A model generated the notes under the pieces. The model did not search any database, was not told the DNA's origin, and worked only from the letters and a program-made list of their open reading frames with translations. Shown piece by piece: positions 1-8,101 of a stretch of 64,000 nt of DNA (position 1 is the first letter of the stretch; each line of letters begins with the position of its first letter). The position numbers and the translations under genes are program-made. Origin of the DNA: DAIDKA01 sp036498905 (GTDB lineage Bacteria; Pseudomonadota; Gammaproteobacteria; Steroidobacterales; Steroidobacteraceae); NCBI GenBank assembly GCA_036498905.1, contig DASYER010000126.1, positions 60,194-124,193 on the forward strand, read 5' to 3'.

Positions 1-752
1 ACATTCCCGGCCAGGGCTCCCGCGAAGAGAAAATAGACGACGCCGAATCTCTCGAATACGGCATAGCTGACCACGGCCACGATGATTCCACAGATCCACT
101 GTTCCCGATACTTGGCCGGTGAGGTCGGTGGGTCGGTAAGAATGATGAGCGCGAAATACAGCACGGCCTCGATGTCCGGTGATCGAAAAATCTCCGCAAC
201 CTTGCGCGGATCACCCAGATATGCGGTTATCGTAAATAAGAAGAAGTACGCTCCCAAGAAGGACAGGACCAGCGGCATTTTATTCACCCGGTCCGCGATG
301 TAGATTCCGCCGACGAGCAAGACCGCGCGCGGCCACAGCGCCGACACATCAGGAAGCGCCCCCCACCAGCTTTGTCCCATCGGTAGCACATAGATCACCG
401 TCACCAGAGCAAAAGCCGCCGGATTGAACACATTCGCCGAGCGCGTGCGGAACGCGTACTTGCTCAGCACCGCGACCACCGATGCCACCACAGGGATATA
501 CCAGTGCTCCTGCGCGCGCACTACCATCGCGATGATCATGGCGGTGAGCACGGCGCCGCTCGGAAACTGCCACACATTCCTGCGCAGCCTGAGGATGAAC
601 AGGTCCACGGCCCCCGCAATCAAGGCCGCGCACCCCATGTTGAGTACGGCCGCCTCACCCCCCTGTCCAGGTGCCGCGATGGCCGTCAGGCACGCCAGCA
701 TGATCAGGAGCAATCCCTTCGGCGTCCTGAAGAAGCGGATCACGCTATGCAT
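1..752 (-). CDS. RnfD/NqrB-family membrane protein, 3' part missing (runs off left edge)
   Basis: The reading frame opens at an ATG at 752 and stays open to base 1, so about 250 N-terminal residues are visible and the C-terminus lies outside the window. The protein is made of hydrophobic helices. It carries NVFNPAAFALV and, later, LTDPPTSPAKYREQW, which match the NP-A and TDP-TSP signatures of the RnfD/NqrB (NQR2) family. In Rnf and Nqr complexes this subunit binds flavin and quinone in the inner membrane. The start overlaps the apbE stop by 8 bases, so the two genes are translationally coupled. With ApbE and an FMN-binding protein upstream, a membrane electron-transfer role is likely. The other Rnf/Nqr subunits are not seen here. 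The SGAT flavin-attachment motif was not found in the visible part. Confidence 0.75.
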   Translation of the reverse strand, partial: MHSVIRFFRTPKGLLLIMLACLTAIAAPGQGGEAAVLNMGCAALIAGAVDLFILRLRRNVWQFPSGAVLTAMIIAMVVRAQEHWYIPVVASVVAVLSKYAFRTRSANVFNPAAFALVTVIYVLPMGQSWWGALPDVSALWPRAVLLVGGIYIADRVNKMPLVLSFLGAYFFLFTITAYLGDPRKVAEIFRSPDIEAVLYFALIILTDPPTSPAKYREQWICGIIVAVVSYAVFERFGVVYFLFAGALAGN

Positions 753-1593
753 GGCACAGGCCCGGCGTGCGGAACAGTCTTAGACCCGTGGTGACGATGA
801 GACCCTCGACTCCCATGCGTGTCAGCAGCGAAATGCTTTCTTCTGGCTCAAGGACGAACGCGGCCGTCGCGAGCGCGTCCGCGAGCATGGCGCTGGGTGC
901 GACGACGGTGGCACTGGCAACCCCGCGCGCCGCCTCTCCGCGGCGCGGATCCAGGATGTGCCGCCCGCGCTCATAGTCACCCGATGTGCACACCGCCCGG
1001 TCCGAAATGTCGAAACGGTCGACCAGTTCGTCGCGGACGCGGGGATGGCGGATGCCGGTGGACCAGGGATCACCTTGTGGATTGCAGCCACCAAGGTAGA
1101 GATCACCGCCGGCATCGATGGCGAAGTTCTGGAATGGTCGCAGCTCGCGCGCCGCGGCGTCGACGGCCAGCCCCTTGGCCACCGCGCCCAGGTCCAGCGT
1201 CAGCGGGCGTCGCAGCAGAATCGTGCAGTCATCCTCGCCGATTTCGACGTCGCGGAAAGTGGCACCCGCGTCAGACCCTGGCGCCTCGCTGACCTCGCGA
1301 GTCAGGTAGTGGCGGTTGAATCCGCGCGCGGCCATGCGCGCCCCGACGGTTGGATCGAAGGCGCCGTCGGTTTCCTCAGCCACCATCAGCGCGAAGCGCA
1401 CCGCCTCGAACAGAATCGCACTGACGGGCGTGCGCCTGCCGGCCTGCAGCTGGCGCAGTTCGCTCGCCGCATCGAAACGGGAGCAATGAGCCTCCACCAG
1501 GTGGAACCATTCGAAAGCCCGCTCCATGGCGGGATCTGGCGCGTCCACCTCGATCGACACAACGGTTCCCATGACGGCTTCGGCACGGATCAC
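745..1593 (-). CDS. apbE: FAD:protein FMN transferase (ApbE family)
   Basis: This 282-residue protein should attach FMN from FAD to a Thr/Ser of a target flavoprotein outside the cytoplasm. ApbE landmarks appear in order: MGTVVSIEV near the N-terminus, TDGAFDPTVGARM, IDAGGDLYLGG, AVCTSGDYERGR, HILDPRRG and DALATAAFVL. I chose the GTG at 1593 as start because it overlaps the stop of the upstream FMN-binding gene (GTGA), which implies coupling. An internal ATG at codon 8 is the alternative. No clear signal peptide is visible, although many ApbE proteins are exported. The natural acceptors are the neighbouring FMN-binding protein and perhaps the RnfD-like protein. Confidence 0.9.
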   Translation of the reverse strand: MIRAEAVMGTVVSIEVDAPDPAMERAFEWFHLVEAHCSRFDAASELRQLQAGRRTPVSAILFEAVRFALMVAEETDGAFDPTVGARMAARGFNRHYLTREVSEAPGSDAGATFRDVEIGEDDCTILLRRPLTLDLGAVAKGLAVDAAARELRPFQNFAIDAGGDLYLGGCNPQGDPWSTGIRHPRVRDELVDRFDISDRAVCTSGDYERGRHILDPRRGEAARGVASATVVAPSAMLADALATAAFVLEPEESISLLTRMGVEGLIVTTGLRLFRTPGLCHA

Positions 1594-2375
1594 TTGGGAA
1601 TCGGTGCCTCGCCGGAAGCCGGCTCGCGGGCATACATGAGTGCTTCCACCAGCGCGTCGTAATAGGCGTCGGAACTCTCGGTGGCATGCGACATATAGTC
1701 GACGTCAGGACTTTGGCGCACGACGGGCTGATGGATGAGCGGGTCGATCACGCTGCACGGATAGCGCGTGTCGCACGTCAGGATGCCCGACTCCACGATG
1801 CGGCCATCCTTGATGACCACGCGCGCTTCGATGTTGCCGTGAGGGGAATAGCCAAGGCCGCTGAAGGTGCCATCGCGCCACTTCACCGCGACAGCGGGGG
1901 CCGGTTCGCGATCGATGGGTACGGGGCTCGCGGCCGTCGACTCCGCGGTGGGCAAAGGCACGGGCGCTATCGACGGCACGGCAGGCGGCGACGGCGGACC
2001 CGCCACATCCGGCAGTGGTGGCGCTGAGGCAGCCGCAATCACCGCAGCAGCCGGGACAGTGGCGCGCTTCGATTTGCGGACCGCAGACGGGCGCTCTGGG
2101 GCGGACGGCATAGGCATCGGCTCCGCACTGGCAGCCGAGGCTTGCTGTTCAGGAGGCGGTTGCGAGACGACCGCCTCGATCGCGGGGGCCTTGGGATCGA
2201 TGACAGCCCTGCTTTGCATCCGGGCCACCGATCTGCGCTCCTTGGTGTGAGCCTCGAACTGCCGAGCCGCATCGCGAGTACGTAAATATCCAGCGGTATA
2301 AACGGCCAACACGGCGGCGCAGCTCGCCGCCACCAAATCGTTTGAAACTTTCCCCTTACGGCGACCCCTGCGCAT
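1590..2375 (-). CDS. Secreted or membrane-anchored FMN-binding domain protein
   Basis: The chosen ATG at 2375 gives 261 residues. The order is a basic N-terminus (MRRGRRKGK), one hydrophobic segment (LVAASCAAVLAVYTAGYL), a long Pro/Ala-rich linker of roughly 100 residues, and a C-terminal FMN-bind domain beginning near GTFSGLGYSPHGNIEARV. The flavinylation site reads DYMSHATESSDAY, fitting the ApbE acceptor pattern D-x-x-S/T-x-A-T but with His where Gly is usual. A longer in-frame reading to 2528 exists but would run through the divergent gntR operator and start, so I rejected it. It is the first gene of the FMN-bind - apbE - rnfD-like operon. Its role as a covalent-FMN electron carrier is inferred from family and neighbours. 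Confidence 0.75.
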   Translation of the reverse strand: MRRGRRKGKVSNDLVAASCAAVLAVYTAGYLRTRDAARQFEAHTKERRSVARMQSRAVIDPKAPAIEAVVSQPPPEQQASAASAEPMPMPSAPERPSAVRKSKRATVPAAAVIAAASAPPLPDVAGPPSPPAVPSIAPVPLPTAESTAASPVPIDREPAPAVAVKWRDGTFSGLGYSPHGNIEARVVIKDGRIVESGILTCDTRYPCSVIDPLIHQPVVRQSPDVDYMSHATESSDAYYDALVEALMYAREPASGEAPIPK

Positions 2376-2448
2376 GAGGCTGATTGTACGTGGACACAGC
2401 TCCCCGCCGAACAAAAATGGGCGGTAGCCGGCGGCGGTTGCAAATCCA

Positions 2449-2482
2449 TTGTACCCGTTGTACCATTGGTGCACCTGGTACA
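2449..2482. promoter_or_regulatory. Probable GntR operator between divergent genes
   Basis: Seven-base arms TGTACCA (2459-2465) and TGGTACA (2476-2482) form an inverted repeat around a central GGTGCACC. A further TTGTACC half-site lies just upstream at 2449-2455. The site ends 14 bases before the gntR start codon and lies between the two divergent operons, as expected for autoregulation. Confidence 0.55.
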
Positions 2483-2496
2483 TATGAGCGCACCCG

Positions 2497-2883
2497 ATGG
2501 AAATCACCATCGATATCGACAACCCCATGCCTCAGTTCGAGCAGCTGATTGAACAAGTCAAGGCTGCGGTCACCGCCGGCGTTCTGAAATCGGGCGACGC
2601 GCTGCCTTCGATCCGCCAGCTCGCCAACGATCTGGACCTCAATAGCAAGACCGTGGCGAAGGCGTACAAGCTGCTGGAACGCGACTCGATCATCGAAACC
2701 AAGGGCTACCGCGGTACCTATGTCCATCCCAAAGCCAAGACGAACTGCAAGTTCAATCTGCAGGAGTGGACCTTGCGCAAGCTCAACGAGGCGATCGGCG
2801 AGCTGCGCGAGGCGGGTGTAACCGATTCCGAAATCCGAAATGCGTTCGTCGGCGCCATCAGCCGGCAACCACCGGTTAAGTGA
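2497..2883 (+). CDS. GntR-family regulator, short YtrA type
   Basis: At 128 residues this is a winged-helix GntR domain (about residues 10-75) followed by only about 50 residues, the size of the YtrA subfamily, which lacks the large ligand-binding domain. Visible motifs are QLIEQVKAAVTAGVLKSGD, LPSIRQLANDLDLNSKTVAKAY and YRGTYVHP. YtrA-type repressors usually sit at the head of an operon encoding membrane transport proteins and repress it. Here the next gene, 9 bases downstream, encodes an integral membrane protein. The palindrome just upstream (2459-2482) is the likely operator. No ABC ATPase gene follows, unlike the usual YtrA context. Confidence 0.88.
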   Translation: MEITIDIDNPMPQFEQLIEQVKAAVTAGVLKSGDALPSIRQLANDLDLNSKTVAKAYKLLERDSIIETKGYRGTYVHPKAKTNCKFNLQEWTLRKLNEAIGELREAGVTDSEIRNAFVGAISRQPPVK

Positions 2884-2892
2884 GGTGCCGTC

Positions 2893-3780
2893 ATGATTGA
2901 AACGAATGCCTTCCTGGCGACGTTCGCGATTCAGATACTGGCCGGGTCAGCGCTGTGTCCCGCCTTGTTCATCAGACGCGTTCGAGCCGATGCGCTGAGC
3001 TTTCCCACCGAACGCTTCGCGGAACTGTTCCCCGGCGTTGACAAAATCGCCTCTACTGAGCGCTTTGTCACCCGATACCGCGCGCAGAACGCGGTCATCA
3101 CCGTGCTCGGCTTGTTGTTGCTGGGCTGGCTGTTCACTCAGATGGGCCACCTCGGCGAGGGCGGGACAACGGTGATCCTCATCACCGTGTATTACCTGGC
3201 GCAACTAGCACCGCAGCTTCTTATTGCCCGCAATGCCGCGAAGTACAACAAGCGCCTGAAGGCCTCGTTGGCGGAAGGCAAGCGCAAGGCCGTACTGCAG
3301 CGCCGCGGACTCTTCGATTTCGTCTCCCCGTTCATCGTCCTGCTTGCGGTGCTGAGTTATGCGGTGTTGGCCGCACTCGTGATCTACCTCCGACAGCACC
3401 CCTATCCGGGATTTGGTGGTTTCGCCAATCTGGGCTTCATTACTCTGGCCTACGCATTCTTCGCATTGGTCGCCTACCAAGTCCTGTATGGCAGGAAGCC
3501 CAACCCGCTGGTGACGCACGCGGATCGCCTCTACGCAATCGGCATGACCATAAAGACTCTCATCTATACGGGCATCGGCGTTACCGTATTCACATTGATC
3601 ATCCTGACACTCGGGCTACTGCGCCTGATGAGATGGAATCTGTTCGCAGTGGACGTTTTTTTCGTGATCTGCGTGGTCACGCCTTACATACAAGGCGCAA
3701 TCGCGCGGCGTCGGCCTAAAGGTGATCTGCTCGGTTCCCCAGGACCCCTGCCTCCTGATGCGCAGAATCAATCCGCCTGA
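2893..3780 (+). CDS. Integral membrane protein of unknown function in GntR operon
   Basis: This 295-residue protein has about seven predicted membrane segments, for example near residues 5-25, 47-65, 75-100, 130-160, 170-195, 215-240 and 250-270. No enzymatic motif or named family was recognised. It starts 9 bases after the gntR stop, so the two are almost certainly cotranscribed and the regulator probably controls it. The only Cys-containing element is SALCP in the first helix. Transport or envelope-stress functions are possible by analogy with other YtrA operons, but nothing in the sequence proves this. Confidence 0.7.
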   Translation: MIETNAFLATFAIQILAGSALCPALFIRRVRADALSFPTERFAELFPGVDKIASTERFVTRYRAQNAVITVLGLLLLGWLFTQMGHLGEGGTTVILITVYYLAQLAPQLLIARNAAKYNKRLKASLAEGKRKAVLQRRGLFDFVSPFIVLLAVLSYAVLAALVIYLRQHPYPGFGGFANLGFITLAYAFFALVAYQVLYGRKPNPLVTHADRLYAIGMTIKTLIYTGIGVTVFTLIILTLGLLRLMRWNLFAVDVFFVICVVTPYIQGAIARRRPKGDLLGSPGPLPPDAQNQSA

Positions 3781-3997
3781 CGGGCAGTTCCAAAGCGTCA
3801 TTGCCGTGGATTGATTTGCTGCTATGAACAAAAGCTTCCGCCGGAGTTAAGGTTCCGACGGTGGCGGCCGTAGGCTTGCTTTCTCAACCACTTGCGACAC
3901 ATCCTAGACACAGGTGCACGTCTGGGCTCCACCGTGAGCTATGCTGGCCACAGGCGAGTGACCGAACACAACAATTCCGGCCCAGGGGGAAAACAAA

Positions 3998-5209
3998 ATG
4001 AAATATGTGATTTGGATCGTGCGACTCTGGTACGCGGCCTGGATGATTCCAGCCGGTCTCGAGCACTTCGTGCACATATACCCGCAGCCGGGGTTCAACA
4101 CCACCGTACCCTTGCAGCACGAGATGCTGTTTGCCCTTCTGGACAGCCATCTGTTTGACGCGGTGAAGGCCGTGGAGATGCTCACCGGAATCGCCGTCCT
4201 GCTGGGGTTCTTTACGCCCCTCATGCTTCTGGTGTGCATGCCGGTAGCGGTGTGCGTGTTCTGGTGGGATGCGCCGCTTGCGATGTGGAACTGGGGCAGT
4301 GTCCTCGCCGGTGGCAGGGTGCTCGTCAGCGATGTGCTGCTGTGCGTCGTTTACTTCGCCTGCTATCGCGCGATGTTCCCTCTGCGCTCGACGCCCCTGG
4401 CCAGGAAGCAGCTCGTACTGGTCGGTCGCATCATTTTCGGCGCCTGGATGTTGATCGGCGGCATCAACTATTTCTTCCTTTCGCTGTGGTCAATGCCAAT
4501 GGGCCATACGCCGCTGGCCGTTGAGCTGATGGGCGCCTTCTCGCACGTGGGTTTGCTAAGCGTTGCGATGCTGATTCAATTGGTCACGGGCGCGCTGATC
4601 CTTGTCGGCGTCTTCGTCCCGGCGGCCCTGTGCGTGGTGATGCCGACATCGGCCTGTGCACTGTACTGGGCTTTGCTGGAACACCAGCCGCTACCATTGG
4701 CGCTGGCGCTCGTTGCCTTTGCTCTGAATGGTCTGCTGATGCTGGCCTATATCGACAGCTACCGGGGAGCGTTGCAACGTACCGCGCTGACGTTTGGCGA
4801 ATCAGCAGCCATGAACTGGAATACCCTGTTCGTAAACTCCAAAGGCCGCACCTCGCGCGAACACTTCATCGCCGCGGTGATCCCGCTCGCGATCGTGGTG
4901 TGGTACTACACGCGTTCGGGCCCGGACCAGTACGCTCTGTGGGCAGTGCTGGTATTGCTGTTCCCCGCCGTCGTCGTGCACGCCCGGCGCCTGCACGACA
5001 TGGGGCACAGCGGATGGCTGATGCTCGTGCCGGCGGCGCTGACCATCGCTGCCATGGCGATCTGGGACCATGGGCTCGACCTCGGCGCCCGGCTCAACTA
5101 TGCGGTGCCGCTCGCCGCACTCATCGTCTTCCTCGTCTTTGCCCTCTGGGGTTGCATCGGCAAGGGAAGTGCAGAAGCCAATGCATTCGGGCCGCCAGCG
5201 ATGGCGTAG
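3998..5209 (+). CDS. DoxX-DoxX-DUF805 fusion membrane protein
   Basis: The 403-residue protein looks like three membrane modules in a row. Residues about 1-130 and 138-265 are both DoxX-like four-helix bundles: IVRLWYAAWMIPAGLEHF in the first aligns with VGRIIFGAWMLIGGINYF in the second. Residues about 275-400 are a DUF805 domain, recognised by the motif HARRLHDMGHSGW and the end segment FALWGCIGKGSAEANAFGPP. A purine-rich stretch (CAGGGGGAAAACAAA) precedes the ATG. The function is unknown. DoxX proteins are small quinone-linked or redox-stress membrane proteins, but this fusion has no assigned role. Confidence 0.75.
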   Translation: MKYVIWIVRLWYAAWMIPAGLEHFVHIYPQPGFNTTVPLQHEMLFALLDSHLFDAVKAVEMLTGIAVLLGFFTPLMLLVCMPVAVCVFWWDAPLAMWNWGSVLAGGRVLVSDVLLCVVYFACYRAMFPLRSTPLARKQLVLVGRIIFGAWMLIGGINYFFLSLWSMPMGHTPLAVELMGAFSHVGLLSVAMLIQLVTGALILVGVFVPAALCVVMPTSACALYWALLEHQPLPLALALVAFALNGLLMLAYIDSYRGALQRTALTFGESAAMNWNTLFVNSKGRTSREHFIAAVIPLAIVVWYYTRSGPDQYALWAVLVLLFPAVVVHARRLHDMGHSGWLMLVPAALTIAAMAIWDHGLDLGARLNYAVPLAALIVFLVFALWGCIGKGSAEANAFGPPAMA

Positions 5210-5260
5210 ACAATCGGCCGCATTTGAAGTCCACAAGCCCTGCGCCACGAGGACCATTGA

Positions 5261-6352
5261 ATGAAGAAGAGTGCGCCCAAAGTGCGTGCGAAGGCTTCGC
5301 GCCGAGTCGCGCGCAAAACCGTGGCGCGAGCCGCGCGACCCAGTCCATCGTCCGCGGCAAGGATTCTCAGTCTTATCGGGGGCATGTGGGCCGCACGCGC
5401 GGTGGGAGCGTTCGCGCGACTCGGCATTGCCGATCGGCTCGCCGGCGGTCCGCGCACGGCCCGTCAACTTGCGCCGGTCCTCGGAGTCGATGAAGCGGCT
5501 CTGTATCGCCTCATGCGAGCCGTCGTGTCGGTCGGAGTGCTGACCAAGGATCGCAACGAAAACTTTGGACTCACCTCCTTCGGCAAGTGCCTGTGCTCCG
5601 ATGTCCCCGGCTCCATGCGCGCCGCCATCGCCTCAGAGGTGGACACCGTGCACTGGTCCTGCTGGGGCCAGCTCGATGAATGTATCCGCAGCGGAACCCC
5701 GGCATTCGAAAAAGTCTTCGGCCTGAGCAATCCCTGGGAGTACTACCGTGACCGCAACCCCGAGGAGGGCCGCCTGTTCTCCGAGAACATGACGGCGCAG
5801 TCCGGGGCCGAAGTGCGCGAGGTCCTCCGGAGTTACTCCCTTAAGGGCGCCCGCCTGGTTGTCGACGTGGGTGGCGCCCATGGCGCGTTCCTTGCGGCAG
5901 TGTTGAAGAGAGCACCCCGGGCGCGCGGCATTCTTTTTGATCAACCGGATGTCATAGCGCGCGCGCAACCGACTCTGGTCGAGCTGGGCGTCGCAGATCG
6001 CGTCGAGCGGGTCGGCGGCAGCTTCTTCGAGTCGGTACCAGTGGGCGGTGACCTATACCTTCTCAAGCACATCCTCCATGACTGGAGCGATGAGGAATGC
6101 GTGAAGATTCTTCACGTCGTCCGCGAGGCAATGGCTCCTGAGGCGCGGGTCGCGGTCGTCGAATTACCCCTCATTGAGCGAGGGGGTCCGCCGTTCGCAG
6201 CTTTGCTCGACATCAACATGCTGGTATGCCTCACTGGCAAGGAGCGCACGGCCCCGGAATACGCTGAGCTGTTCCGTCGGGCGGGGCTCAAGATAAGCGC
6301 TGTCACCTCGACACGATCGCCTGTCGCGGTGATCGAGGCACGCAGAGCCTAG
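5261..6352 (+). CDS. SAM-dependent O-methyltransferase, plant-OMT/hydroxyneurosporene type
   Basis: This 363-residue protein has the two-domain layout of the methyltransferase-2 family. After a basic N-terminal extension of about 30 residues comes a winged-helix dimerisation domain (LGIADRLAGGPRTARQLA ... ALYRLMRAVVSVGVL), then a Rossmann SAM-binding domain. The SAM motif is LVVDVGGAHGAFLAAVL. The catalytic-base region LLKHILHDWSDEECVKIL keeps the His used by phenolic and acetylserotonin O-methyltransferases. The substrate is unknown; a phenolic or polyketide hydroxyl is likely. It stands alone between membrane and secreted-protein genes. Confidence 0.82.
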   Translation: MKKSAPKVRAKASRRVARKTVARAARPSPSSAARILSLIGGMWAARAVGAFARLGIADRLAGGPRTARQLAPVLGVDEAALYRLMRAVVSVGVLTKDRNENFGLTSFGKCLCSDVPGSMRAAIASEVDTVHWSCWGQLDECIRSGTPAFEKVFGLSNPWEYYRDRNPEEGRLFSENMTAQSGAEVREVLRSYSLKGARLVVDVGGAHGAFLAAVLKRAPRARGILFDQPDVIARAQPTLVELGVADRVERVGGSFFESVPVGGDLYLLKHILHDWSDEECVKILHVVREAMAPEARVAVVELPLIERGGPPFAALLDINMLVCLTGKERTAPEYAELFRRAGLKISAVTSTRSPVAVIEARRA

Positions 6353-6465
6353 CGACCACGAGCCCTCCCGCCCCACCCTCGCCGTGCCACCTGCGCACGG
6401 CGGCGGTGAAACGCAACTGCTATGCTAGCAACCTGCTCGTTGATCAACTTGAGGGGGATGCTCGT

Positions 6466-7185
6466 ATGCGCAGCCGGATCGTTCGATCGCTAACTGTATT
6501 TACGGCGCTGACACTGTCAGTGGTCGCCACCCACGCCGACGCGCAGTCATCCGCCAAGGACGCAGCCGCGCCCGCTGCGCGGGCCCCGGGCGAGGGCCGG
6601 CGCGTCACCCGTCCCGGCCTGTTCTTCAAGGAGGAATGGAAGCCGTCCACCGGCAAGGGCGCCGAGAACCCCCTCACCGCAGCGTCGAACGACAACCCGA
6701 ACCTCGAGATGAACTTGTACGTGCCCTCTGGGGAGGCCGACATCACAGGCAAGCCGGGTGATGAAAACAATCCCACGCACGCTTGGCTCGGCCTTTGCAC
6801 CTCGCCATGCGCCGTCGCGTTCAAGGACAAGGGGCACTTTGCAGATCTGACGGGTCTCGGCCGTATCCGCTGGAACACCAAGACTTCGGGATTTCATCAG
6901 GTGCGGCCGATCGTGAAGCTTGCCGACGGTACGTGGCTGATCGGCGATCACGCGGACGCCTCGCCCCGTGATTGGCTGGTCAGTGAGATCTCTCTTGCTG
7001 ATGTCCGCTGGCTCAAGCTCGACATCTCGCGGGTGGTGACTCAAGGGCCACTGCTCGATAAGGTCGATCTGAGCAAGGTCGACGAGGTCGGCTTTGCAGA
7101 CCTGATGCCAGGGAGCGGGCACGGCCCGGGCGGCTGGTCGGATGTGGCGCAGATGGAGGTGTACGGGAAACCTGTCGCGCGCTAG
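6466..7185 (+). CDS. Secreted protein of unknown function
   Basis: I chose the ATG at 6466, preceded by GAGGGGGA at about 8 bases. It gives 239 residues beginning with a signal peptide (RIVRSLTVFTALTLSVVATHADA). The mature part is rich in Gly, Trp and Asp, suggesting a beta-sandwich: examples are LGRIRWNTKTSGFHQVRP and DVAQMEVYGK at the end, which resembles a carbohydrate- or ligand-binding jelly roll. One close Cys pair lies in CTSPC. No catalytic motif was recognised. It converges on the ligK-like gene on the other strand. Confidence 0.6.
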   Translation: MRSRIVRSLTVFTALTLSVVATHADAQSSAKDAAAPAARAPGEGRRVTRPGLFFKEEWKPSTGKGAENPLTAASNDNPNLEMNLYVPSGEADITGKPGDENNPTHAWLGLCTSPCAVAFKDKGHFADLTGLGRIRWNTKTSGFHQVRPIVKLADGTWLIGDHADASPRDWLVSEISLADVRWLKLDISRVVTQGPLLDKVDLSKVDEVGFADLMPGSGHGPGGWSDVAQMEVYGKPVAR

Positions 7186-7214
7186 GCCCGGTGGCGGGCC
7201 CCTGGCGGCGGGTG

Positions 7215-7235
7215 GTGCACCTGGAACCGGTGCAC
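7215..7235. terminator. Inverted repeat between convergent genes, possible two-way terminator
   Basis: Arms GTGCACC (7215-7221) and GGTGCAC (7229-7235) enclose a 7-base loop, in the 81-base gap between the secreted protein gene and the convergent ligK-like gene. The surrounding sequence is very GC-rich and there is no clear T-run, so intrinsic termination is only a possibility. Confidence 0.3.
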
Positions 7236-7266
7236 ACCCCCGGGGCCACCTCAGGGTAGAGCCGAC

Positions 7267-7983
7267 TCAGCCCGAAGCGTCGACTGTCCGCAGATCGGCG
7301 GCAGAATCAACATAACGCAAGCCAGCCTTTTCCAGGGGCGCGCGCAGGTTGTACAAATCGAGGCTGAGTTCGCCGGCCGCAAGGCGCTTGCGTTTTTCCT
7401 CTTCGTTCACGATCCGCGCACGGCTGGCTTGCAGGACTTCACCGGCCTGGGTTCGCGGAACGATCACGACGCCATCGTCGTCGGCGACCACCACATCGCC
7501 GGGATTCACCAGCATTCCTGCGCAGATCACTGGCACGTTCACCGCGCCCACGGTAGCCTTCACCGTGCCCTGCGCCGACACCGCCTTGCTCCAGACTGGA
7601 AATTTCATCTCCGTAAGATCACGCACGTCGCGACAGCCGGCGTCGATCACCAGACCTACCGCACCTCGCGCACGAAATGAGGTCGCGAGAAGATCGCCGA
7701 AATATCCATCCGTCGAAGGACCGCTGATTGCAGCGACAACGATGTCCCCCGGTTTCACCAATTCGGCCGCAACGTGCAACATCCAGTTGTCTCCCGGATG
7801 AAGCAGCACGGTGACCGCACTCGCGCCGAGGCGGGCGCCACGAAAGACTGGCCGCATATACGTCTGCAGCAGACCAGTGCGACCCTGCGCCTCGTGGACC
7901 GTTGCAACTCCAAGCTCGCCGAGCTCACGGACGGTGGCTTCATCGGCCCGTTCCACATTCCGGACTGCGACATTTCTGAACAT
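7267..7983 (-). CDS. ligK: 4-carboxy-4-hydroxy-2-oxoadipate aldolase / oxaloacetate decarboxylase (LigK type)
   Basis: This 238-residue RraA-fold protein should cleave 4-carboxy-4-hydroxy-2-oxoadipate to pyruvate and oxaloacetate, the last step of the protocatechuate 4,5-cleavage and gallate pathways. The D-X20-R-D metal/catalytic motif of class II aldolases is intact: the Asp of YFGDLLAT, then exactly 20 residues, then RD in GCRDVRDL. The stretches EMKFPVWSKA, GTVKATVGAVNVPV and VVADDDGVVIVPR resemble LigK/ProA/GalC proteins closely. The C-terminal LEKAGLRYVDSA tail also fits. It is divergent from a LysR gene and has no close operon partner; the LigJ-like gene lies 1.1 kb away on the same strand. 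Confidence 0.88.
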   Translation of the reverse strand: MFRNVAVRNVERADEATVRELGELGVATVHEAQGRTGLLQTYMRPVFRGARLGASAVTVLLHPGDNWMLHVAAELVKPGDIVVAAISGPSTDGYFGDLLATSFRARGAVGLVIDAGCRDVRDLTEMKFPVWSKAVSAQGTVKATVGAVNVPVICAGMLVNPGDVVVADDDGVVIVPRTQAGEVLQASRARIVNEEEKRKRLAAGELSLDLYNLRAPLEKAGLRYVDSAADLRTVDASG

Positions 7984-8101
7984 AAGCGCGCTCCGTGATA
8001 AACGCTTAAAATACGATGGCTGGGTACGGTAGCATTTTTCATGAACCCCATTTCGATCCCATTTACCAGGCTATGACTGTGCCTCACACGACTGGAAAAC
8101 G
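7984..8101. promoter_or_regulatory. Divergent promoter region, ligK / LysR regulator
   Basis: These 118 bases separate divergently transcribed ligK-like and lysR-type genes. They are AT-richer than the flanks. LysR regulators normally bind such intergenic regions, but I could not single out one convincing T-N11-A palindrome. Confidence 0.4.

Noticed and set aside
2376..2528. N-terminal extension of the FMN-binding protein
   Set aside because: It would cover the GntR operator and overlap the divergent gntR start, and the extra residues show no signal-peptide or domain features.
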